A stretch of 5,692 nt of DNA, taken from assembly GCA_002685435.1 (NCBI GenBank), contig NYXD01000133.1:1-5692 (forward strand). The letters are read 5' to 3'. Below the pieces are notes generated by a model. That model saw only the letters and a program-made list of their open reading frames with translations. It did not search any database and was not told the origin of the DNA. Every line of letters starts with the position of its first letter. The first letter of the stretch is position 1. The DNA comes from Cryomorphaceae bacterium. GTDB taxonomy: Bacteria > Bacteroidota > Bacteroidia > Flavobacteriales > Schleiferiaceae. Of the stretch, positions 1 through 5,692 are shown in pieces. A program made the translations under genes and the position numbers.

Positions 1-563
1 CAGTGCACTACTACTACATGCGTGATTTCTACGCTGCCGGTAATGGAAGTCCAGTTGTACTACGTTATGTAGATTGGACTTTAACTGTACCACTTATGTG
101 TGTTGAGTTCTATTTGATCACCAAGAAAGCTGGTGGTACGAAGTCAATTTTGTACAAATTGATCTTAGCTTCAGTTGCAATGTTAGTTACCGGTTACATC
201 GGTGAGGCATTCTATGCTGACCAAGCTGTTTCATGGGTTTGGGGTGCTATTTCTGGTGCTGCTTACTTCTACATCGTATGGATGGTATGGAAAGGAGACG
301 TTGCTAAATTGGCAAACAACGCCGGTGGTGCAGTAGCGAAAGCGAACGGTGCTCTAGCGAAATTTGTAATCATCGGTTGGGGTATCTACCCTATCGGTTA
401 CATCCTAGGTACTGCTGGAGGTTTCTTCGGTATGGATCTTGGTATCGCAGCAAACGAAGAAGTACTAAACTTGTGCTACAACCTTGCTGATGCAATTAAC
501 AAAATTGGATTTGGTCTTGTTATCTATTCTCTAGCGATCAGCTCAGAGACAGAAGCGGCTTAA
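1..563 (+). CDS. Proteorhodopsin, green-tuned light-driven H+ pump (5' truncated by window)
   Basis: This is the C-terminal part (helix B end to helix G) of a microbial rhodopsin in the inner membrane, which binds retinal and pumps protons outward in light. Residues are numbered from the GTG at base 3, which is an internal Val and not a start; about 70 residues are missing upstream. Visible family marks are His2 (GPR His75) and helix C RYVDWTLTVPLMCVEF, with Asp24 as proton acceptor (GPR D97), Thr28 (T101), Met32 at the spectral tuning site (GPR 105) and Glu35 as proton donor (E108). Helix G has Asp163 and Lys167 in NLADAINKIGFG, the retinal Schiff-base lysine. The DTE motif marks an H+ pump rather than an NDQ Na+ pump. 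Met at the tuning site is usual in flavobacteria and predicts green absorption. Helix E has Gly81 where GPR has Phe152 and bacteriorhodopsin Trp138. Codons are strongly C-ended (7 of 8 Asn AAC, 11 of 15 Tyr TAC), suggesting high expression. A terminator follows, so the gene ends its transcript. Confidence 0.97.
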   Translation, partial: VHYYYMRDFYAAGNGSPVVLRYVDWTLTVPLMCVEFYLITKKAGGTKSILYKLILASVAMLVTGYIGEAFYADQAVSWVWGAISGAAYFYIVWMVWKGDVAKLANNAGGAVAKANGALAKFVIIGWGIYPIGYILGTAGGFFGMDLGIAANEEVLNLCYNLADAINKIGFGLVIYSLAISSETEAA

Positions 564-586
564 TCATACGTTTCAGAGTGTTAGTG

Positions 587-622
587 AGCCCCACGATTTT
601 CATCGTGGGGCTTTCTTTTTTT
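587..622 (+). terminator. Intrinsic terminator of the rhodopsin gene
   Basis: An 11-bp GC-rich perfect stem (587-597 with 602-612, core AGCCCCACGAT/ATCGTGGGGCT) closes a TTTC loop. It is followed by a T-rich tract through 622. It begins 23 bases after the rhodopsin stop codon and should end that transcript before the peptidase gene. Confidence 0.93.
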
Positions 623-637
623 AAAAAATGCAAACCG

Positions 638-666
638 AGACAACCGTGGATGCGCTTCCGTTGTCT
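638..666. repeat. Inverted repeat upstream of the M61 peptidase gene
   Basis: AGACAAC (638-644) and GTTGTCT (660-666) are perfect 7-bp inverted arms around a 15-base spacer. It lacks a T tract, so it is not a terminator. It could be an operator or, if transcription starts upstream, a leader hairpin. No family of regulator can be named, and a 7-bp match may be chance. Confidence 0.35.
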
Positions 667-690
667 TTAACATATAGAGTGTTATTTTTA
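661..690 (+). promoter_or_regulatory. Candidate Bacteroidota-type promoter for the M61 peptidase
   Basis: TTG (661-663), a 19-base spacer and TATTTTTA (683-690) match the Bacteroidota sigma-factor pattern TTG / TAnnTTTG with one mismatch in the second box. The second box ends only 4 bases before the ATG at 695, so a transcript from here would have essentially no leader. This makes the call weak. No Shine-Dalgarno-like purine run precedes the ATG, which is common in this phylum. Confidence 0.25.
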
Positions 691-694
691 GACA

Positions 695-2569
695 ATGAAA
701 CTTAAACTCCTTTACCTACTTCTATTCTTTGCGCCTTACACTCAGGGTCAGATCACAGGCATTCATTCCTACGCTATCGATCTTACACAAGTGGAAGAGG
801 ATCGCGTTAAAGTAACTGTTGATGCCTCATTAGTTCAATGGTCCAATTCTGAACAAAACATTTATAATTTTCATTTTCCAACTACTATTCCAGGCACCTA
901 TGCAACGCTTGACTATGGCAGATTTATACAGCGTTTCCAAGCCTATGGAACTAATGGAGAAGAGCTCAAAGTAAAAAACAAGGGCAATACTTTTAGGATT
1001 TACGGTAGACCGGAACGTCTTGAATACTGGGCGGATGATACCTTTGACGCACGAATTCGCAAGAACAAGGTTTTTGAACCGGCCGGTACTAACAATCAAG
1101 AGCGTGCAAATTTTCTTCTCAACGCAGCCGGATACTTTGGTTTCTTTGAAGGACAGGAGGAACTGCCCGTATCTCTAGAAATCACTAAAAGTCCCAGTCT
1201 ATATGGCCTAAGCGCCATGGATAGTTACAGTTACGGCAATACTCAGAATTTTTATGCGCGCAATTACCATCACTTCTTAGATTGTCCAGTTATGGTTAGT
1301 AAACCAGATACCACCTCTTTCAAGTTGGGCGATGCTAAAGTAACCATAGGAGTATTTACAGAAAATGGACGAGAGCTGTCTCAAGATATTTATAAGCAAG
1401 TAGAAACGAGTATGAAGGCTATTGAAGCCTTCTTAGAAGGGGATCTGCCCGTCGAGAATTATGCCTTCATCTTTTATATCAAAGATCATACAGAGTTCGA
1501 AAGTCTATTCAGCGGAAAGGAAATAAAAATAGGTACCCTCTTTAAAGCCATTCGCAAACTGGCGGGCAAAGGTTTTGGAGCACTCGAACACGGCAATAGC
1601 TCAGTCTATTATTTACCTGATTTCGGCGGAACAACAGTCCTTGACGGAATGGCAGATGTTTGTATCCACGAATTCTTTCACATACTCACTCCGCTTGGAC
1701 TGCACAGTGAAGAAATCGGAGATTTCAACTATATCGAACCGGAAATGAGTCAACATTTATGGCTCTATGAAGGGATCACAGAATATTTCGCTGGCATTAG
1801 CCAACTCAAAGGGGGCGTCATAGACGAAGAATCCTATGTACAGAGCTTACTTCGAGGAAAAATCCGTTCAGCGGATCGATACCCTACTAAAAAAATGTCA
1901 TTCACTGAGATGAGTGAAAATGTATTAAAGAGGCCGTATAAAAAACAGTACGCCCAGGTATATCAACGTGGAGCACTAATGGGCGCCTTGCTTGATATTC
2001 GAATTATGGAATTAACGCAGGGGCAGAAAGACCTACATGATATAATACTTACATTGAGAGAAACCTACGGCCCAGAAAACAGCTTTAAAGACGAAACCAT
2101 TATCAGTGAATTTGTTGCTTTAGTTCACCCAGAGCTTCAACAATTCTTTGACGATTACGTCACTGGACGCGAGGCGCTTCCTACTCAAGCGTATCTGAAA
2201 AAGGTCGGCATTGATTACAATCGTCGATATGAAGGTGCCGTTGTCATGGATCCCCTTCGCGACAATGGATATAAAACAAGAAGGATTCGTTCTGCAGACT
2301 ACATTGAGGTTAAGAAAGTTTCAAAAGAAAACCCCTACCAGCTTCAAGAAGGCGACCGTATCATACGTTACGGTGCGGAACTTGAAGATAAATATGGTGG
2401 GCTCGAAGAAGGGACAGCGATGACCTTTAAAGTAACTCGTGGGGATTTATCTTTCACCATTCCCTATACAATCAAGTATAGGGCCGGTTCTAAGAAGTAT
2501 TTTATACGCTTCCAAAGAAACCCAACGGCTGAACAATTAGCCTTAAGAAAGTATTGGTTTAAGAATTAA
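695..2569 (+). CDS. Exported M61-family metallopeptidase (glycyl aminopeptidase-like) with PDZ domain
   Basis: This 624-residue protein is a zinc peptidase of MEROPS family M61, a gluzincin group that includes glycyl aminopeptidase of Sphingomonas; substrate here is unknown. The N-terminus MKLKLLYLLLFFAPYTQGQ is a signal peptide with likely cleavage near residue 18, so the enzyme acts in the periplasm or outside the cell. An M61 N-terminal beta domain covers roughly residues 22-200. The family motif GALEHGNSS lies near residues 295-303 (Glu298-His299). The zinc site is His325-Glu326-Phe-Phe-His329, with Glu359 in WLYEGITEYFAG as the third ligand, so all catalytic residues are present. The stretch after the zinc motif reads ILTPLGLHSEE instead of the classic LWNVKR, a Bacteroidota-style variant as far as I recall. 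A C-terminal PDZ-like segment (about 525-605) holds LQEGDRIIRYG. The start is chosen because it directly precedes the signal peptide. Length is typical for the family. Terminators on both sides suggest a single-gene transcript. Confidence 0.92.
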   Translation: MKLKLLYLLLFFAPYTQGQITGIHSYAIDLTQVEEDRVKVTVDASLVQWSNSEQNIYNFHFPTTIPGTYATLDYGRFIQRFQAYGTNGEELKVKNKGNTFRIYGRPERLEYWADDTFDARIRKNKVFEPAGTNNQERANFLLNAAGYFGFFEGQEELPVSLEITKSPSLYGLSAMDSYSYGNTQNFYARNYHHFLDCPVMVSKPDTTSFKLGDAKVTIGVFTENGRELSQDIYKQVETSMKAIEAFLEGDLPVENYAFIFYIKDHTEFESLFSGKEIKIGTLFKAIRKLAGKGFGALEHGNSSVYYLPDFGGTTVLDGMADVCIHEFFHILTPLGLHSEEIGDFNYIEPEMSQHLWLYEGITEYFAGISQLKGGVIDEESYVQSLLRGKIRSADRYPTKKMSFTEMSENVLKRPYKKQYAQVYQRGALMGALLDIRIMELTQGQKDLHDIILTLRETYGPENSFKDETIISEFVALVHPELQQFFDDYVTGREALPTQAYLKKVGIDYNRRYEGAVVMDPLRDNGYKTRRIRSADYIEVKKVSKENPYQLQEGDRIIRYGAELEDKYGGLEEGTAMTFKVTRGDLSFTIPYTIKYRAGSKKYFIRFQRNPTAEQLALRKYWFKN

Positions 2570-2574
2570 TCCAA

Positions 2575-2612
2575 AAGCAAAACCAGCGTTTTGTGAAACG
2601 CTGGTTTTGTTT
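2575..2612. terminator. Bidirectional terminator between convergent genes
   Basis: A perfect 14-bp stem (2578-2591 with 2596-2609, core CCAGCGTTT/AAACGCTGG) closes a TGTG loop. On the + strand the stem runs into TTTTGTTTG. On the - strand it runs into TTTTGCTTTTGG. It lies 8 bases past the peptidase stop and about 85 bases past the hydrolase stop, and can serve both genes. Confidence 0.88.
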
Positions 2613-2628
2613 GATGCTTAAAACATTC

Positions 2629-2730
2629 TCATTCCTTTATAACCAACTCAATCTTAGTTACTGCAGGTTGTGGTCCACCGCAATGTCGGGGAGGGTTTAA
2701 TGTGCTATTATTAGCTGCTCTGTGAATCTA
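2629..2730 (-). pseudogene. Possible 3' remnant of a lost gene (short protein-like open frame)
   Basis: On the - strand, in a different frame from the hydrolase, a stretch opens after a TAG at 2728-2730 and runs to a TGA at 2629-2631. Its last 22 codons lie largely outside the hydrolase coding region and end in CGGPQPAVTKIELVIKE. This reads more like the real C-terminus of a protein than like random intergenic DNA. There is no start codon of its own and the upstream part overlaps the hydrolase end in another frame. It may be the tail of a gene whose 5' part was replaced when the hydrolase gene arrived, or may be chance. No function can be given. Confidence 0.25.
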
Positions 2731-5408
2731 TTCGATGCTGAAGCGGCAGTTACATGATAAATACCATTAGGCAACGATTGAATATCTAGACCAATCTTTG
2801 ACCCGTCATACATACGTTTTTCGCGAGTCCAAAGCTTGCCCGTAGTATCGTAAATGTATATGTCAAGAGGTGTTCCCGAAAGCCAAGCACCATCGATGAA
2901 CAGTTCGTCGTTCGCTGGATTAGGATACAACATGATTGGTCGCGATGCATCTTGCTCTGAAAGTCCAATTCCCTGAATAAATTCAAACCAATTCAAATTA
3001 AACTCCGAACCCACATCAAGTCGAAGCTTATAATCGCCTTGAGCCAGTATCCCTCCGGACTGATTGGTTGTCTGCCATGTTTGCCAACCTCCCGTTGCGC
3101 TGAGCGAAATAGAGGGGAAACTTGTTACGTAATTGCCTAAAGTATCCGTGAAAATGAACTGCATATTTACTCCCGATTGTGAAGAATGCCTGTAATCCAC
3201 ACTGTATGTAGCGCTGTTCAAAACTTTGACATCGTAAATAAGGTAATCACCAGCTCCCAAATAACCGATGTTTTGACCTCCGCCAATATCCGTAGTATTC
3301 TCTAAAGAGATGCCGTCCATACTCGAATACGCTTCTGCCTCAATTTTACCCGGTATGACATGTACCGTAGGCAAGGTATTTTCAACCAACTCTTGACTAA
3401 ACGACTGAACGTTAGTTCCATCCTTTGCTTTTAGCGTCGTTCCAGCATAGGATATTTTTATTTCATCTAAGAAAGTAAGCGCCTGCCCAACTTCAATAAG
3501 CACATTACGCGAATTCGATAAACTTTTAGTTATCGAGGTCACTGTTGCCGGCACTCCATTTACTGTTACGTAATAAGATGCAGCAAGACCAAGATTGGCA
3601 GTATCAAGAGGTTTATTAGTTTGTACCTCTATCGTGGTATTATTGTAGGTTACCGCATGTACATAATCGGCAGTGATCGTAGTCGTTGCACCGGTGGCTA
3701 CGAACTCAAAACTAGTGACATTAAACCCGCCTGAATTCGCTACAAAACGGATCTTCTTATCCGTAGAAGAAAGAACAACATTAGGAATAGTCTTGGTAGA
3801 CATAACGGTCCAACTACCTGTGTTCGTAGCGTAATAGTTCGGTGTTAAACGCACACCATCCGCTTCGAAATAAAAATTCCCTCCTGTAGAACCGCTGCAA
3901 CCTTGTCTAACTTTAATAGTGTAGACACTGTCTTGGGGGATATTGACGCTGTAGCTCATCCAGTCTTCCGTATCTACAAACCCTACCATGTAGCCATTGC
4001 TATTAACGGCATCAGTGAATTTCTCAATATCTACACCGTCATTTCTATACGTCCATCCGGAATTCCAAGATGGCGGGGGGTTAAGTTGATACGACTCTGT
4101 ATCGAAATACGCCTCTCCTAATGGACCCATATCGTATTCTGAGGCGTGCACTACGCCTGGTAAATCATGTGTTTTCCAAGGGAGGGACGTTGGATCCTGA
4201 ACTTGACGGAACATCGCGTCAATAACTCCTCGATTATACGTACAATTCTGAGCTTTCAAATCCGTTGTCAACTGCATCAGCGTTGCTGTCGCAGCAGCTA
4301 CAGATGGCGCCGAACCATTACCGCTCCAGTAATCCAATAAATCTTGATAGCCCGCAGACTTTGTTATACTAAGTGGAGCGTTGATTGTTTCTATCTTTTT
4401 TAAAGGCCACCACGCCCATCCTACACCTTCTGCCTCAAATAAACTAATGAGCCCTGTATACCATGCGTTTGAATTTTCGCCAGACTCACCAAACCAGATG
4501 GGTACGTTATAAGTGTCTCTTAAATCTAATCCGTACTGAATGTCAGCAACACTATTAACGGGAGACCAATATTTGTGTGGAGAATACACCATATTATTAT
4601 CCCAAGGGGGTGTTAAACCCGTAAACGTATTTGCAAACCAATTCCCCTCTATAAAAATCACATGATTCGTATCCACCGAACGGATACTGTCAGTGATATC
4701 CTCATACATTGATCTCAGTAGGGTTCCACCAGGTAAATTCCAGTTGGGCTCGTTAATCAAATCATATCCGGCAATGGTTGTATCAGTGGCGTATCGCTCG
4801 GCTAGTTTGCGCCATAGTGAAGAAGTCTTGTTTCTGTTATGAACACTCTCCCACAGTGATGGCTTTGAAGGATCGTAATCACTAATACCTTCATCATATC
4901 CTTGTCCTCCTGGTGCGGCATGTAAATCGAGTATAACATACATATTGTTTACTCGGCACCATTTAACAACGGAGTCAAGCAGGTAAAAACCTTTGGTCAA
5001 CCATGTATTTTGTCCTAAGATAGGTTCGTCCTCAATCGGTAAAGTGAACAGATTGTAATGCATCGGAACACGGACGGTGTTAAAACCCCAAGCAGCCATA
5101 GAATCTACATCGGCCTTATTAAAGTGGTTTTCTAACCATGCATCATAAAAAGCATCTGTTGCCGTAACACCAATAAGATCTTCGATGGTGTCTCTAATTT
5201 TGTGCTGCGGACTTGCAAACGAAGCCGTTTGCAACATGTAACCTTCTTGAACCATCCAACCACCGACACCCATCGACCTAATCAGTAGGGTATCTCCATT
5301 ACCATCCAAGATAACCTTACCAGCAGTCTGAACGTATTGCCCTTTAAGTGGCGTTAATACACTTATGAAGCAAAACACCAAAAGCCTAATCAATAGATTC
5401 TTTTTCAT
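2697..5408 (-). CDS. Secreted multimodular GH5 glycoside hydrolase (GH5-CBM6-SwmB-CBM6-T9SS sorting domain)
   Basis: This 903-residue enzyme should hydrolyse beta-glycosidic bonds in a polysaccharide outside the cell. A signal peptide (about residues 1-23, ending LKG before QYV) directs export, which supports the ATG at 5406-5408. The GH5 (clan GH-A) barrel spans about 28-365: Arg113 in NTVRVPMHYN, His163 in LDLHAAPGGQG, acid/base Glu220 in DLINEPN, His278 in SPHKYW, nucleophile Glu308 in IWFGESGENS, and Trp332/334 in VGWAWWPLK. All catalytic residues are intact. A linker-like catalytic extension (366-420) follows. Next come a CBM6-like module (about 420-572, conserved Asn563), a SwmB/Ig-like domain (about 578-675), a second, more typical CBM6 (about 682-812, IPGKIEAEAY and Asn804) and a type A T9SS sorting domain (about 822-903, starting MLYPNPANDELFIDG). 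The product probably passes the outer membrane by T9SS and is released or attached to the surface. The substrate is unproven; beta-1,3- or beta-1,4-glucan are options, and the GH5 subfamily cannot be fixed here. No SusC/SusD genes are visible next to it. Confidence 0.93.
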   Translation of the reverse strand: MKKNLLIRLLVFCFISVLTPLKGQYVQTAGKVILDGNGDTLLIRSMGVGGWMVQEGYMLQTASFASPQHKIRDTIEDLIGVTATDAFYDAWLENHFNKADVDSMAAWGFNTVRVPMHYNLFTLPIEDEPILGQNTWLTKGFYLLDSVVKWCRVNNMYVILDLHAAPGGQGYDEGISDYDPSKPSLWESVHNRNKTSSLWRKLAERYATDTTIAGYDLINEPNWNLPGGTLLRSMYEDITDSIRSVDTNHVIFIEGNWFANTFTGLTPPWDNNMVYSPHKYWSPVNSVADIQYGLDLRDTYNVPIWFGESGENSNAWYTGLISLFEAEGVGWAWWPLKKIETINAPLSITKSAGYQDLLDYWSGNGSAPSVAAATATLMQLTTDLKAQNCTYNRGVIDAMFRQVQDPTSLPWKTHDLPGVVHASEYDMGPLGEAYFDTESYQLNPPPSWNSGWTYRNDGVDIEKFTDAVNSNGYMVGFVDTEDWMSYSVNIPQDSVYTIKVRQGCSGSTGGNFYFEADGVRLTPNYYATNTGSWTVMSTKTIPNVVLSSTDKKIRFVANSGGFNVTSFEFVATGATTTITADYVHAVTYNNTTIEVQTNKPLDTANLGLAASYYVTVNGVPATVTSITKSLSNSRNVLIEVGQALTFLDEIKISYAGTTLKAKDGTNVQSFSQELVENTLPTVHVIPGKIEAEAYSSMDGISLENTTDIGGGQNIGYLGAGDYLIYDVKVLNSATYSVDYRHSSQSGVNMQFIFTDTLGNYVTSFPSISLSATGGWQTWQTTNQSGGILAQGDYKLRLDVGSEFNLNWFEFIQGIGLSEQDASRPIMLYPNPANDELFIDGAWLSGTPLDIYIYDTTGKLWTREKRMYDGSKIGLDIQSLPNGIYHVTAASASNRFTEQLIIAH

Positions 5409-5426
5409 TTCATTTAATGATTTAAA

Positions 5427-5464
5427 CCGGTAACAAGTTCCATTAAAATCTCAATAATTACCGG
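5427..5464. repeat. CCGGTAA/TTACCGG inverted repeat before the hydrolase gene
   Basis: CCGGTAA (5427-5433) and TTACCGG (5458-5464) are perfect 7-bp inverted arms separated by 24 bases. A further ACCGG lies at 5470-5474. The repeat sits in the 85-base gap between the regulator stop and the hydrolase start. It has no long T tract on the - strand, so it is a poor terminator. It may be a binding site for a dimeric regulator or a leader structure of the hydrolase mRNA. I see no convincing promoter box or Shine-Dalgarno site in this gap. Confidence 0.35.
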
Positions 5465-5493
5465 CGAGACCGGAAGACAATAACTGGACACGG

Positions 5494-5692
5494 CTAAAGA
5501 CCCTGAATATATTCGTCTAGAGCATCTTCTTTATCAAGCGCTATTTTCTTTTTTAATCGATATTTCGCTTTTTCGATAGCAGCCGGGCTCACATTTAAAA
5601 CCGTAGCAATCTCTTTATTACTCATTTTCTGACGTATCAAATAACAGAGTCGAACCTCCCCTTTAGTGAGCTTCGGGAATTGCTTTATTAAA
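5494..5692 (-). CDS. LuxR-type HTH transcriptional regulator, C-terminal fragment (runs off window)
   Basis: The last 65 residues of a regulator are encoded on the - strand; the stop is TAG at 5494-5496 and the 5' part lies beyond base 5692. The visible residues form a LuxR/GerE-like four-helix DNA-binding domain: FPKLTKGEVRLCYLIR (helix 1), then MSNKEIATVLNVSPAAIEKA (positioning and recognition helices), then KYRLKKKIAL and the end ALDEYIQGL. The RYRLRKKL-like ending instead of the classic TVxxHxxxIxxKL is typical of Bacteroidota proteins in which this domain follows TPR repeats or a Y_Y_Y/beta-propeller sensor with a membrane helix; which one applies cannot be seen. It is co-oriented with the hydrolase 85 bases downstream, so read-through or regulation of it is possible but unproven. 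Confidence 0.88.
   Translation of the reverse strand, partial: LIKQFPKLTKGEVRLCYLIRQKMSNKEIATVLNVSPAAIEKAKYRLKKKIALDKEDALDEYIQGL

Noticed and set aside
3..5. GTG at base 3 as the rhodopsin start codon
   Set aside because: Alignment to GPR shows this Val sits just before the helix B His75 equivalent, so helices A and most of B lie upstream of the window.
72..107. Sodium-pumping (NDQ) or chloride-pumping rhodopsin
   Set aside because: The helix C residues are Asp, Thr, Glu, the proton-pump set.
830..1099. Open frame of 89 codons on the - strand inside the M61 peptidase gene
   Set aside because: It lies wholly within a well supported gene, has no recognisable domain and no start signals; it is a shadow frame.
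2211..2423. Open frame of 70 codons in another + frame over the PDZ region
   Set aside because: The in-frame peptidase carries clear PDZ-like sequence here; the alternative frame is low complexity and basic, as expected of a shadow.
3903..4121. Open frame on the + strand antisense to the first CBM6 module
   Set aside because: It is antisense to a conserved carbohydrate-binding module and shows no protein family features.
5427..5464. Intrinsic terminator for the HTH regulator
   Set aside because: The 7-bp arms enclose a 24-base spacer and only a short TTTAAA follows on the - strand, too weak for a standard terminator.
2697..5692. Polysaccharide utilisation locus (PUL)
   Set aside because: One GH5 and a regulator fragment are present but no SusC/SusD pair is visible, so a PUL cannot be claimed from this window.

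Overview
The window is a piece of chromosome from a marine-type flavobacterium or close relative in the phylum Bacteroidota. The evidence is a flavobacterial-style green-tuned proteorhodopsin, an M61 peptidase of the Bacteroidota form, a secreted glycoside hydrolase ending in a type IX secretion (T9SS) sorting domain, a LuxR-like helix-turn-helix of the divergent Bacteroidota type, and genes without clear Shine-Dalgarno sites. Species cannot be named from the sequence alone.

Layout: (1) bases 1-563, + strand, the last 187 or so codons of a light-driven proton-pumping rhodopsin whose first ~70 codons lie outside the window, closed by a strong intrinsic terminator (587-622). (2) 564-694, a short intergenic region with a 7-bp inverted repeat and a weak promoter candidate. 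(3) 695-2569, + strand, a complete exported M61-family metallopeptidase. (4) 2570-2696, a convergent intergenic region with a hairpin that can terminate transcription in both directions, plus a short protein-like open frame on the - strand that may be the tail of a lost gene. (5) 2697-5408, - strand, a complete 903-residue modular GH5 glycosidase (GH5, CBM6, SwmB-like Ig, CBM6, T9SS sorting domain). (6) 5409-5493, a short gap with a CCGGTAA/TTACCGG inverted repeat. (7) 5494-5692, - strand, the C-terminal 65 residues of a LuxR-like HTH regulator that continues past the window end.

The genes do not form one pathway or operon: strong terminators separate the rhodopsin, the peptidase and the hydrolase. 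Together they fit a heterotroph that degrades polysaccharide and protein and supplements its energy with light. The most notable molecular detail is a glycine in rhodopsin helix E, at the position where xanthorhodopsin-type pumps have an opening for a carotenoid antenna. I see no CRISPR, mobile element, tRNA/rRNA, or clearly new multi-gene system.
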